From contig NZ_JASZ02000003.1 in assembly GCF_000735695.2 (NCBI RefSeq), positions 86,879-150,878 on the forward strand: DNA of 64,000 nt, read 5' to 3'. The position numbers were made by a program, and so were the translations under genes. The notes beneath the pieces are model-generated. The model was not told the origin of the DNA, searched no databases, and saw only the letters and a program-made list of their open reading frames with translations. Position 1 is the stretch's first letter, and each line of letters begins with the position of its first letter. This DNA comes from Kaistella haifensis DSM 19056. GTDB taxonomy: Bacteria; Bacteroidota; Bacteroidia; Flavobacteriales; Weeksellaceae. This document shows positions 54,244 through 63,153 of this stretch, piece by piece.

Positions 54244-57200
54244 TTATTTTAAAATGACCATTTTTTCCACTGCCGTAGCGCTGCCTTTGCATTTGTCCTG
54301 GTTTTGGCTTTTTGCAAAGATTTTAAAGATGTAAGTTCCTTTTCCTACTGCGTCTCCGAAATCATCTTTGCCGTCCCATTCGATCGCGGTTCTTGGGGTT
54401 CGGAAACCTTGATAGAACGGCTCTGCAGTAACAGAATTGCTGATTGTTTTTACCAATTTTCCGGTGATGGTATAAATCTGCACATTCACATCTAAAATAT
54501 CATCGCAATTATGTTCGAACTGCACGTAGGTCTTGTTGGTAAAAGGATTTGGCCAATTTAAGAGTTTATTAACAATTAAATTTTGGTTGGTTTCATCCTT
54601 AACTATAAAGTTTAACGTTTCGGTCGTTGATTTATTGTTGATGTCCCAAACTTTAAAGGTAAGTTGGTGCGGTCCCGGCGATAGATTTCTGAATGGGTAG
54701 CTCACATTCCCTTTCTGATAATCGGATAAGGAAGGATTGGTACATCCGTTTCCGTCGCCTGAAAAATAGAAATCGTTGAGCGCTACGGTATTGATGATTT
54801 GTCCGTCCAGAACCACGGTGATGTCGTGTCCAATTCCTGAACCTGTAGAGTTTATTCCCTTATCATCGGTTACACAAGCCAAAAGCATTGGGTTTTGGTC
54901 GGTAATTCCACCATCTGCAAAATTTTTATTGTTCATATAAAGCTGAACTTTCGGCGCCTCGGTATCATTAATTGGAACAGGATTGATTCCGCCTATTTTT
55001 TGAACCTGATTATTGAAAACATCAAAAACTTTATTATCTGCGTAGGCTAAAATTCTACCTTCACCTAATTCATAATTAATGTCTTTCGGAACATAAAATT
55101 CTACAGTGAAAACACCGTTAACCGCCTTACCGGAAGATTTTACAATCGATCCTCCTTCTTCGGTGTAATTGAGGACAGGATTCATTTTTGGAACTCCGTC
55201 ATTATTGAGCGTTTTTTTGTTAAGTCTTTTATCGAAGATATTAATCACCACACGGCCGTTGAATGAGGTATCTAATGTACTGTCGGCCTTGATGATATGA
55301 CCTTTTACCTTTACGAAATCCAGTGCACGGAGCTGTAGGGAATCAGGAGATTCAATTTCGTCGATGGTTAATAATCTTTTCGGGCGGCTCATTTTGGTCG
55401 CCGGATCGCCCAATAAATTTACTTTTAGGTGGTCGGAATGGGTTTTTTTTTCAATTTTAGCCTTCAAGAAAGCATCACCCAAGCTGGTGAAATCGTCATT
55501 TGTCAAATTAAAAAGATGTCGGGTGAAAATCGTGGTAAATTCTTCACCATAACCTACGCCAATCGCTCGGCTGGAAGTAAGCATCATAGAAGCACCACCT
55601 TGTTTCGATTTCATCACCTGTTCTCCCGCGGAAGAAGTAGCAGGATCGTCCCAAAGCGTGAATTCGCAGGTGATGGTAGAAACCAGCGGGAATCTTGCGT
55701 AAACATTATTGTAATTATTGAAATTCTGAATTTCATCTATAGTTAAAACTCTTTCCTGAGCCCATCCGTTGATTCCTCCATGTCCGAAATAGAACAAATA
55801 GAGGCTGTTTCCAACAGCATTTACAATGGCTTGGTTTACCTGAGGATATCTTTGTCCACCGGCAGAAGTTTGCGCAGTGAAGGCATCTAAGTACAGTTTT
55901 CTGACATTATATTCTTTTCTTACATTCCCCGTTTCGAAAACATTTACCAAGGAAGCATTCATGGTATTGTGGAAAGGAAATTGGTTATCCGCATCATCAT
56001 CAACCACGAAATCGAGTTTCATTCTCCATTCGCCAAATGGAGTTGGCTGGCCAGGAAGTGCATTGTTGTATGCTAAAGCTTTGTCGATCAGTAATTTTGC
56101 TTCTGCAAGATTTGCAGCGGGTAATCTACCAACCGGAAAATCGGGTAGTCGAGAAGATAAAAGTGTAGATGTAACTGGTCGGGGCGAGGTCATAGTAAAA
56201 TAATCGTCGGTAACGAAGGAGTTCGAATAGTCCCCACTTTCTTCACTTTGGTACGATGGAACAATATCGGATCCGGGGTGGTTTCTTCCGCGGAAATCAT
56301 AGGAAGTATCGCCTAAAATGAAAAGATATTTCAGTTTTCCTGTTGGTGTATTGAGTTTGGTGGCGAAATCTCTGATGGCGGTAATATCTTTGCTGCCACT
56401 GCTGAATTCGTTATAAATTTTATTTACATCTACTACTGCCACGCTATATTTGTCTTGATAATAATTGGCTAATCTTTGCGCCTGTCCCATCATTTCGGTG
56501 GAAGTAATCATCAAATATTCAATGTTCTGCAAACTAGATAGATCTTGGTTTTCAATTCTTCCGACAAACGAAGGCGTATAAGCATCGCTGTTTTTAAAAG
56601 CTACAAATTCGTTCACAAATTGGTTGCTATTGGCAAGATATCCAAAGTTGAATGTAGCACTGCTGCTGGATTTGTTTACTTTTTTGGTAGCAGTGGTAAT
56701 GTCAGAAACGTCCCAAACTTGTTCGACCGCTGATGCATCGGAAATGTTGAAAGTGTACAAATCTGAACTTCCCTCCTTGATGTCGTAGCTGCGGAAATTC
56801 ATTTGGGAATTGTTGAATTTTAAATCTTCTTTATATTGAACTTCGGCATAATCGAAATAAAATTTCCCATTTGGATTGGCAGCGATATTCGGGGCGAAGT
56901 TGAAAGTAAGCTGATTGCCTTGTAAATTGGTGATAATTCCATCGTACACCAATGGGATTGCTTCTTTTTTCTCGGTTGCTAAAATCGATGAAGTATAGGA
57001 GTTTTGGTTGTTGATTGTGGTAGTAATTTTATTTCCCGCAGATTGGTAAGCGACTACTCTTGAGCGGTATCGAATCACGTCCGAGCTTTGCATCGGAGAT
57101 TTTGTAGTGAAAGTGAGTGTCTTACTATCGATAATTGCATCGCCTGTCCAAATTCTTCCGATTTTCATTAAATTGAATTTTTCTTCATTAATGAATTGAT

Positions 57201-58149
57201 AATCGTCATAGCGAGAAATCACATTAGAATTCACTGCTTGATCAACTTCCGCAATTCTCTTCCCAGTACCTAAATCGAAATTGATGAAATAATAGGAGTA
57301 ATCCTCATAAAGATTCACATAATTAAGAGGCCTGTCTGTACGGGTTTCAATTCTTCGGTTTCCGTTACCATTGGGCAAATCGGAAACTTTAAATAAATTA
57401 TAACCGTGAGGACCTTGAGCATAAAAAAGCGCATAATCTCCATCATTCCAAGTGCCATCTTCTTCACCAACCACCTGAATTGCATTCTCTTGCAAAGCGG
57501 AATATCGGGAATCCTGGTTGTGTTCCGGTAACATCACTCCGCCATTTCCGTAAATTCTGAAATTTTTTGGATTAATGCTGGAAGGGTTGATGCCATTATC
57601 TCGCAGAAACTGAGCTGTGATTTTGAAAATCCCCGATTTATCTACTTTTATTTTATAGAAATTACCGGTTTTCAGCGGGTTTTCGGTAGTGCCAATTTTT
57701 CCGGATAATATTGGACTGGTTTGGGTAGATTTGGTACTGTTTGTAATTGAAAAAGAAGTCAATCGGTAAATATTTCCTTTTTCAGATTTCAAAGCAGCAA
57801 CTTTTATATCCGAAGTAATTTCTTGGGTGTAAGGATTGGTGTAATTGCTGATTTCGGCTCTTTCATTAGAAGGAATGTTGTATAAACTCAGTTCAAAAAG
57901 ATCTTTTTGCAAAACTTTTTCCCAAACCATATTGGTCACCGTTTGATTTTTCCCGGAATATTTCCCGGAGGTGTGATAATAAACGGTACCGTCTTCATAA
58001 GAAAAACCTTCGCTTTCAAAGTAGGGAATGGTCAATTGATAGCTTCCGTAATCGATGGTTTTGGAGTCCTGCCATTGGATCTTAACAGATTGTGCTGTCG
58101 TTAAACAAATCAAAAAAATAATAAAAACGAAAGTAAAAATACTTTTCAT
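54244..58149 (-). CDS. porU: Type IX secretion system sortase PorU (C25 peptidase)
   Basis: PorU removes the C-terminal sorting domain of T9SS cargo and links the protein to A-type LPS. The 1301-residue protein has a signal peptide, a long N-terminal beta region, and a gingipain-like C25 domain at about residues 550-930 with LKYLFILGDTSYDFRGRNHPG, catalytic His in LFYFGHGGINGW and nucleophile Cys in STITCEFTLWDDP. Its own C-terminal region (LNWPNPFTNKTYVQFEHN ... VEKMVILK) is of the sorting-domain type, as in characterised PorU. It is cotranscribed with porV and divergent from gldJ. Confidence 0.95.
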   Translation of the reverse strand: MKSIFTFVFIIFLICLTTAQSVKIQWQDSKTIDYGSYQLTIPYFESEGFSYEDGTVYYHTSGKYSGKNQTVTNMVWEKVLQKDLFELSLYNIPSNERAEISNYTNPYTQEITSDIKVAALKSEKGNIYRLTSFSITNSTKSTQTSPILSGKIGTTENPLKTGNFYKIKVDKSGIFKITAQFLRDNGINPSSINPKNFRIYGNGGVMLPEHNQDSRYSALQENAIQVVGEEDGTWNDGDYALFYAQGPHGYNLFKVSDLPNGNGNRRIETRTDRPLNYVNLYEDYSYYFINFDLGTGKRIAEVDQAVNSNVISRYDDYQFINEEKFNLMKIGRIWTGDAIIDSKTLTFTTKSPMQSSDVIRYRSRVVAYQSAGNKITTTINNQNSYTSSILATEKKEAIPLVYDGIITNLQGNQLTFNFAPNIAANPNGKFYFDYAEVQYKEDLKFNNSQMNFRSYDIKEGSSDLYTFNISDASAVEQVWDVSDITTATKKVNKSSSSATFNFGYLANSNQFVNEFVAFKNSDAYTPSFVGRIENQDLSSLQNIEYLMITSTEMMGQAQRLANYYQDKYSVAVVDVNKIYNEFSSGSKDITAIRDFATKLNTPTGKLKYLFILGDTSYDFRGRNHPGSDIVPSYQSEESGDYSNSFVTDDYFTMTSPRPVTSTLLSSRLPDFPVGRLPAANLAEAKLLIDKALAYNNALPGQPTPFGEWRMKLDFVVDDDADNQFPFHNTMNASLVNVFETGNVRKEYNVRKLYLDAFTAQTSAGGQRYPQVNQAIVNAVGNSLYLFYFGHGGINGWAQERVLTIDEIQNFNNYNNVYARFPLVSTITCEFTLWDDPATSSAGEQVMKSKQGGASMMLTSSRAIGVGYGEEFTTIFTRHLFNLTNDDFTSLGDAFLKAKIEKKTHSDHLKVNLLGDPATKMSRPKRLLTIDEIESPDSLQLRALDFVKVKGHIIKADSTLDTSFNGRVVINIFDKRLNKKTLNNDGVPKMNPVLNYTEEGGSIVKSSGKAVNGVFTVEFYVPKDINYELGEGRILAYADNKVFDVFNNQVQKIGGINPVPINDTEAPKVQLYMNNKNFADGGITDQNPMLLACVTDDKGINSTGSGIGHDITVVLDGQIINTVALNDFYFSGDGNGCTNPSLSDYQKGNVSYPFRNLSPGPHQLTFKVWDINNKSTTETLNFIVKDETNQNLIVNKLLNWPNPFTNKTYVQFEHNCDDILDVNVQIYTITGKLVKTISNSVTAEPFYQGFRTPRTAIEWDGKDDFGDAVGKGTYIFKIFAKSQNQDKCKGSATAVEKMVILK

Positions 58150-58313
58150 TGGGTGTGAAATTTCAGGAATACAAATTAAACGAAAAATAATAAATTATAA
58201 TATGGAACAATAAAATTAATTTGTTAACGTTTTCCAAAAAAATCTAATTAGAAATTTGATTTATAAGATAATTTCTTTTTTCTTTGTACAACGAAAATAT
58301 CTATATGCCAACT

Positions 58314-59921
58314 ATGAATAAACTTAAGTTGTTTACATTACTAGCGTTCAGTTCTACTCTTATTCTTACGAGTTGTGGCGGAGGTGGTAATAGCAAGAAA
58401 GGTGGCGGAACCAAGCGTTTTACCAGTAAAACCGGATGGAAACCCAATGACCAAAAAGGTTGGTTCTTCACCGGAAAACAACAAAAACAAAAAGGATGGC
58501 CAGGAATGGTTTACGTGGAAGGCGGTACTTTTACTATGGGATTAGTGAAAGACGACGTAATGCACGATTGGAATAACACCCCAACAAGAATGCAGGTAAG
58601 CTCATTTTTCATCGGAGAAACCGAAATTACCAACTACGAATACCGCGAGTATGTAACTTGGTTGAAATTCGTATTCCCTCCATCTGATCCAAGTTTCAAA
58701 GAAATTTATAAAGGTGCTCTTCCTGATACCACCGTTTGGAATAACGAACTTTCTAGAAACGACTTTGCTGAAACTTATTTCCGCAGACCGGAATTCGATT
58801 ATTATCCAGTGGTAGGGGTTTCTTGGTTACAAGCTTCTAGATATTGCGACTGGTTATCCGATAGAGCGAATGAAAAAGCTTTAATGGAGCAAGGTGTAAT
58901 TGCTAAAGATTTTTATGCTAATGATGCTAATAACCAAGGTGCAGGAGCTTTCAGTTTAGATAAATTCAAAGCGAATGATCCGGAAATAGAAGCGTATATC
59001 AATAAACAAAGACTTCAGCAGAAATCTGGTATTAAAACCAGTAACCAAAGAATTCTTGCCGCTAACAGAAATGCTACAGCAGGTGTAGTTGAAAAATTCC
59101 GTCTCCCGACAGAAGTTGAATGGGAATTTGCTGCACTTGGTTTACAAAAAGATAGAGAATACAATTTGTATCTCAACAAAAAACCAGTTATTGAAGAGCT
59201 GAAAGGCAAAAAAGGTAGAAATCGTGGGATGTATCTTGAAAACTTCAAACAAGGTAGAGGAGATTACTCCGGTGTTGCAGGATGGAAAAATGATGGTTCA
59301 CCAACTACTTCAGACGTGAAACAATATCCTTCCAATAACTTAGGAATCTACGGAATGTTCGGTAACGTTGCTGAATGGACTGCAGATGTCTATCGTCCAA
59401 TTATCGATCAAGAAGCTAGCGATTTCAATTATTACAGAGGAAATGTTGCTCAAGAAGTTGTGAGAAATGCTGATGGAACTTATAAGAAAATTGAAGCTCC
59501 TGCATTTGATACTTTAGCGGACGGAAGATTAATTTACAAAGGATTACCTGGACAATATGAAAGAGAAGTTGTTGCTGACAACAGAAATTTTAGAGATGGT
59601 GATTTCCAGTCTTCATTAGATGCAGGTTACGGAAGAGGAGAAGATAGTACTACTGCTGGATACAATATGTACAACTCCAAACAGAAAAGATTTATTGTTG
59701 ATGAGCGTGGTAGAGTAGTATTACAAAAAGACCCAGTATCGAGAACAACTAGAGTTACCAATGAAGTAAGAGTTATTAAAGGTGGTTCTTGGTTAGACGG
59801 AGCCTACTGGTTAGATCCAGGACAAAGAAGATTCCGTGATGAGGCTAAAGCTTTCGGATGGGTTGGTTTCCGTGTAGCACAAGATGCTAAATCTTCCGGA
59901 AAAGGTAGAACCAAAAGATAA
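58314..59921 (+). CDS. gldJ: Gliding motility/T9SS lipoprotein GldJ
   Basis: GldJ is an outer-membrane lipoprotein related to GldK, required for type IX secretion and, where present, gliding. From the start MNKLKLFTLLAFSS (58314) the protein has 535 residues and a clear lipobox ILTSC; the frame extends ten codons upstream but lacks signal character. The body is an FGE-sulfatase/SUMF1-like domain (VYVEGGTFTMGLV, EITNYEYREYV, FRLPTEVEWEFAA, GMFGNVAEWTADVY, VIKGGSWLDGAYWL). It is next to porU-porV, a common arrangement. Its presence shows T9SS, not motility. Confidence 0.95.
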   Translation: MNKLKLFTLLAFSSTLILTSCGGGGNSKKGGGTKRFTSKTGWKPNDQKGWFFTGKQQKQKGWPGMVYVEGGTFTMGLVKDDVMHDWNNTPTRMQVSSFFIGETEITNYEYREYVTWLKFVFPPSDPSFKEIYKGALPDTTVWNNELSRNDFAETYFRRPEFDYYPVVGVSWLQASRYCDWLSDRANEKALMEQGVIAKDFYANDANNQGAGAFSLDKFKANDPEIEAYINKQRLQQKSGIKTSNQRILAANRNATAGVVEKFRLPTEVEWEFAALGLQKDREYNLYLNKKPVIEELKGKKGRNRGMYLENFKQGRGDYSGVAGWKNDGSPTTSDVKQYPSNNLGIYGMFGNVAEWTADVYRPIIDQEASDFNYYRGNVAQEVVRNADGTYKKIEAPAFDTLADGRLIYKGLPGQYEREVVADNRNFRDGDFQSSLDAGYGRGEDSTTAGYNMYNSKQKRFIVDERGRVVLQKDPVSRTTRVTNEVRVIKGGSWLDGAYWLDPGQRRFRDEAKAFGWVGFRVAQDAKSSGKGRTKR

Positions 59922-59940
59922 TTAGTATAAAATATTTTCT

Positions 59941-59970
59941 AAATCCTTCTGTTTTTGCAGAAGGATTTTT
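59941..59970 (+). terminator. Intrinsic terminator of gldJ
   Basis: An 11-bp stem AAATCCTTCTG / CAGAAGGATTT with a 5-nt loop is followed by T residues. It abuts the murF promoter box. Confidence 0.8.
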
Positions 59971-59978
59971 TATTTTTG
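59971..59978 (+). promoter_or_regulatory. -7 box TATTTTTG, leaderless geometry, murF
   Basis: The exact box directly follows the gldJ terminator and precedes the murF ATG by four bases (AAAA). The -33 region would lie inside the terminator stem. Confidence 0.5.
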
Positions 59979-59982
59979 AAAA

Positions 59983-61257
59983 ATGAATGCAGCTTCTTTT
60001 TATCCGCTTTTTTTGCAAGCAGGAAAAGTAACCATCGATAGTAGAAAAATAGAATCCAATGATATTTTCTTTGCTTTTTCCGGAGAAAATTTCAACGCAG
60101 CTACTTTAGCTGAAAAAGCAGCTGATGAAGGAGCTTTAGCAGTAATCGTAGAAGATCAAGCGTTTGAAAATACAGCAAGAAATATCTTTTTTGTTCCTTC
60201 TACTTTGGAGTTTTTACAAGAATTGGCAATTCATCACCGGAACCAATTAAATATCCCAATCATCGCATTGACCGGAAGTAACGGGAAAACAACAACCAAA
60301 GAAATCATTCATGCTGTTTTGTCTCAGAAATTCAATGTACAATATACTTTTGGGAACCTTAATAATCATATCGGAGTTCCGCTAACATTACTTTCCATTA
60401 AGCCCGAACATGAAATTGCAGTGGTAGAAATGGGAGCCAATCATCAGAAAGAAATCCAATTGCTTTGTCAAATTGCACAACCCAATTTCGGGTACATCAC
60501 CAATTTCGGGAAAGCACATCTCGAAGGTTTCGGCAGTTTCGAAGGAGTGATCAAAGGAAAGTCTGAATTATATGATTATTTAAAAAATCATTCTCAAACT
60601 ATTTTGGTGAATGAAAATGATCCAATTCAAGTCGAAAAAACCGAAAATTATTCCCCGAAAATTACTTTCGGAAAAGCCAATTCCGATTATCAATTCGAAG
60701 AATTTTCCAATGAAAATTTTGTTGGTTTAAGTTTTCAAAATCAAAAAGCACAATCGAAACTTACCGGAAATTATAATTTTACCAACTTGTGTGCTGCAGC
60801 GAGTTTGGGCTTCCATTTCGGTTTGAATTTTGAACAGATAAAAACCGCTATTGAAAATTATACGCCAACCAATATGCGTTCTCAGGTTTTAGAGAAAAAA
60901 GGAAAAACTTTCGTGCTGGATACTTACAATGCCAATCCAAGTTCGATGGTGGAATCACTGAAAAACTTCAGTACTTTCAATGGAAGTAAAACCATTATCA
61001 TCGGCGATATGCTGGAATTGGGCGAAGAATCGGATAAGGAACATCAGGCAATGATGTCGTTTGCGGAATCTTTTAATTTCGATGAAATTATCACGGTTGG
61101 GAAACACTTCAAAAAAGCCAATTCGATTTCCCAATCTTTTAACGATACTCAGGAATTATCAAAATATCTGGAATCGAATGATATTCAATCCAAAAATGTT
61201 CTACTAAAGGCATCGCGAGGAATTGCTTTGGAAAAAATTCTGGAATTTATTCATTAA
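59983..61257 (+). CDS. murF: UDP-N-acetylmuramoyl-tripeptide--D-alanyl-D-alanine ligase
   Basis: MurF adds D-Ala-D-Ala to the peptidoglycan precursor in the cytoplasm, using ATP. The 424 residues have the N-terminal substrate domain (VTIDSRKIESNDIFFAFSGE), the ATP loop ALTGSNGKTTTKEII, the metal/nucleotide motifs EMGANHQKEI and GKAHLEGFGSFEGV, and the C-terminal domain with DTYNANPSSMVESL. It is not in a dcw cluster. The stop codon overlaps the convergent Nudix gene by four bases. Confidence 0.96.
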   Translation: MNAASFYPLFLQAGKVTIDSRKIESNDIFFAFSGENFNAATLAEKAADEGALAVIVEDQAFENTARNIFFVPSTLEFLQELAIHHRNQLNIPIIALTGSNGKTTTKEIIHAVLSQKFNVQYTFGNLNNHIGVPLTLLSIKPEHEIAVVEMGANHQKEIQLLCQIAQPNFGYITNFGKAHLEGFGSFEGVIKGKSELYDYLKNHSQTILVNENDPIQVEKTENYSPKITFGKANSDYQFEEFSNENFVGLSFQNQKAQSKLTGNYNFTNLCAAASLGFHFGLNFEQIKTAIENYTPTNMRSQVLEKKGKTFVLDTYNANPSSMVESLKNFSTFNGSKTIIIGDMLELGEESDKEHQAMMSFAESFNFDEIITVGKHFKKANSISQSFNDTQELSKYLESNDIQSKNVLLKASRGIALEKILEFIH

Positions 61258-61859
61258 TGAAGATTCCAATAATCATTCAAAATTAATTTGATGTTTTGGA
61301 AAGTCATCGGTAAAACTTGTTGAACAATCGCGTCTTTACCTTTCCAAGAAACTTCGGAAATTCCCTCTTCAATTTGCGGTTTCGGCGTTTCATTTCCTAC
61401 ATATTTCATTTTGAACCAATAAGTAGTTTTCAGGATTTTCAGGCCATTTCTTTCAGTGTAAATATGAAAAGTATTGTTGAGAAATTCCTCCAAAATAAGT
61501 TCCGATAATCCGGTTTCTTCTTCTACTTCGCGCAATGCGGCTTGTTCCAAAGATTCACCTTTTTCAATTTTTCCTTTTGGCAAATCCCATTTTCCGATGC
61601 GGTGAATGAACAAAATTTCGCCATTTTTATTGCTTACAACGCCTCCTGCAGCTTCTACTACTTTGAACATATGGGTAAAATCTTCCCAAATTTCTTCAAT
61701 ATTTTCACCATAAACGTTCAGTTCCGGGCAAGAAGTGTTTTCCAGAAGATCAATCGCGATTTCCAAGGTCGCAAAACCTTCGAAACGCAATTTCTTTTCT
61801 ATATCTTCAGGATATTTACTAAGCGTTAATTTTTTTTCATTCACAAAAACTTTATACAT
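61254..61859 (-). CDS. Nudix hydrolase domain protein
   Basis: The protein is 201 residues from the start MYKVFVNEKKLTL at 61859; an earlier ATG at 61877 would lie at the promoter box. An N-terminal region of about 65 residues of unknown type precedes a Nudix domain with an intact box (GKIEKGESLEQAALREVEEETGL) flanked by FIHRIGKWDLPKG. Such proteins hydrolyse nucleoside diphosphate derivatives; the substrate is not predictable. The 3' end overlaps the murF stop by four bases. Confidence 0.88.
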   Translation of the reverse strand: MYKVFVNEKKLTLSKYPEDIEKKLRFEGFATLEIAIDLLENTSCPELNVYGENIEEIWEDFTHMFKVVEAAGGVVSNKNGEILFIHRIGKWDLPKGKIEKGESLEQAALREVEEETGLSELILEEFLNNTFHIYTERNGLKILKTTYWFKMKYVGNETPKPQIEEGISEVSWKGKDAIVQQVLPMTFQNIKLILNDYWNLH

Positions 61860-61886
61860 TTGCATCCATTTAATCACACAAAAATA
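61855..61886. promoter_or_regulatory. Back-to-back -7 boxes for the Nudix and SRPBCC genes
   Basis: TACATTTG on + (61855-61862) and TATTTTTG on minus (61879-61886) face each other 16 bases apart. The two predicted start points nearly coincide around 61870, so the polymerases would compete. Confidence 0.45.
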
Positions 61887-61891
61887 TAAAA

Positions 61892-62278
61892 ATGAATTTA
61901 GAAGGACGCAAAATTATTGTAAATAAATCCGTGAACGATTTGGTAGGGATGCTTAAAAATCCTGAAGATTATAAAAATCTGATGCCGGAATCGCTTCAAA
62001 ATTTCGAAGTAAGAGACAACGGGTTCAAATTCGGCTTGAAAGGAATGCCGGAAATTGCTCTGAAAATCGACGAAGTTACCGAAAACCAAGTTTTGCTTTC
62101 TTCCGCAAGTTCTAGTTTAGATTTCTTGTTGAAAGGCACGATGAACGCAGTAAACGAGAACCAAACTGAAGTTCAGTTATTATTCGAAGGAAAATTCAAT
62201 CCGTTTATTAAAATGATGGTAGAAAAACCACTTCAGAATTTCATCAACACGCTTACCGATAATATCGAAAAGTTGTAA
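61892..62278 (+). CDS. SRPBCC-family (START-like) protein
   Basis: The 128-residue protein has the helix-grip fold pattern of the SRPBCC/polyketide-cyclase-like family: an initial strand GRKIIVNKSVNDLVGML, a helix with NPEDYKNLMPESL, a mid-section of alternating strands, and a C-terminal helix MVEKPLQNFINTLTDNIEKL. Members bind hydrophobic ligands. No ligand or pathway can be named. A terminator that also serves the convergent ABC gene follows. Confidence 0.78.
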   Translation: MNLEGRKIIVNKSVNDLVGMLKNPEDYKNLMPESLQNFEVRDNGFKFGLKGMPEIALKIDEVTENQVLLSSASSSLDFLLKGTMNAVNENQTEVQLLFEGKFNPFIKMMVEKPLQNFINTLTDNIEKL

Positions 62279-62295
62279 AAGAATATTTTAATAAT

Positions 62296-62334
62296 AAAAA
62301 AAGCCCTGAAAGTATTATTTTCAGGGCTTTTTTT
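62296..62334. terminator. Bidirectional terminator between SRPBCC and ABC genes
   Basis: A long stem AAAAAAGCCCTGAAA / TTTCAGGGCTTTTTT with a 7-nt loop carries A and T runs on the two sides. Confidence 0.85.
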
Positions 62335-63031
62335 ATGAATGGGTGTAATTAGCAAAAGCTTCTTCTAAACTTCCGTATTTTCCTTTGAATTCTTCAATCT
62401 GAGAATCTTGAATAATATTTCCTTGATGAATAAGTATCACTCGCGAGCAAAGTGCTTCTACTTCCTGCATAATGTGCGTCGAAAGAATGACGGTTTTTTG
62501 CCGTCCGATTTCCTTTATCACATTGCGGATTTCAATAATTTGGTTGGGATCTAAACCGTTGGTTGGTTCGTCGAGAATAAGCAAATCCGGTGAGTGCAAA
62601 ATCGCCTGCGCAAGACCAACTCTTTGTTTGTAACCTTTGGAAAGTTGCGATATTTTCTTGGATTTTTCGGGAGTAATTCCTACCAATTCGATGACTTCAT
62701 CGACTCTTTCTTTAGCAATTTGATGGATGTCTGCCACGAAATTCAAGTACTCTTTTACATACATTTCCGGATAAAGCGGATTGTTTTCCGGCAGGAAACC
62801 CATGTTTTTCTTCGTTGCGATTTCGTTTTCGGTTACGTCGTTGCCGTTGAACAAAATCTTTCCTTCATCAATTTTTAGAACACCAACAATTGATTTCATC
62901 AACGTTGATTTTCCTGCGCCATTAGGTCCCAAAAGCCCAATGATTTCGCTGTTTCCAATTTCGAGATTGATGTCGTTTAAAGCAACTTGTTCCCCGAATT
63001 TTTTATTTAAATGAATGATTTGAAGTGACAT
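62333..63031 (-). CDS. ABC-2-type transporter ATP-binding protein (GldA-like)
   Basis: The ATPase subunit is 232 residues from the start MSLQIIHLNKKFG at 63031; the upstream ATG at 63055 coincides with a -7 box. All nucleotide-binding motifs are present: Walker A GPNGAGKST, Q-loop LPENNP, signature LSKGYKQRVGLAQA, Walker B LLILDEPTNGLDP and the H-loop in STHIMQEVEAL. It resembles GldA of gliding bacteria but is shorter, and no permease gene is adjacent in the window. The assignment to GldA is therefore open. Confidence 0.88.
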   Translation of the reverse strand: MSLQIIHLNKKFGEQVALNDINLEIGNSEIIGLLGPNGAGKSTLMKSIVGVLKIDEGKILFNGNDVTENEIATKKNMGFLPENNPLYPEMYVKEYLNFVADIHQIAKERVDEVIELVGITPEKSKKISQLSKGYKQRVGLAQAILHSPDLLILDEPTNGLDPNQIIEIRNVIKEIGRQKTVILSTHIMQEVEALCSRVILIHQGNIIQDSQIEEFKGKYGSLEEAFANYTHS

Positions 63032-63052
63032 GAATTGTATTTCTGTTTGATG

Positions 63053-63060
63053 CAAATTTA
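63053..63060 (-). promoter_or_regulatory. -7 box TAAATTTG of the ABC ATPase gene
   Basis: An exact consensus on the minus strand supports the start codon at 63031. Confidence 0.5.
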
Positions 63061-63153
63061 AGCAATGATGAGCAATTGAGGAATTTTATTGAGCAGCAAA
63101 TTCTAAAACAATTGTTTTTAATTCAACTTAAAAAATGATAGGATTTATTTTAA

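Noticed and set aside
58284..58313. Upstream extension of gldJ
   Set aside because: The ten extra codons precede a normal lipoprotein signal beginning at 58314 and would spoil it.
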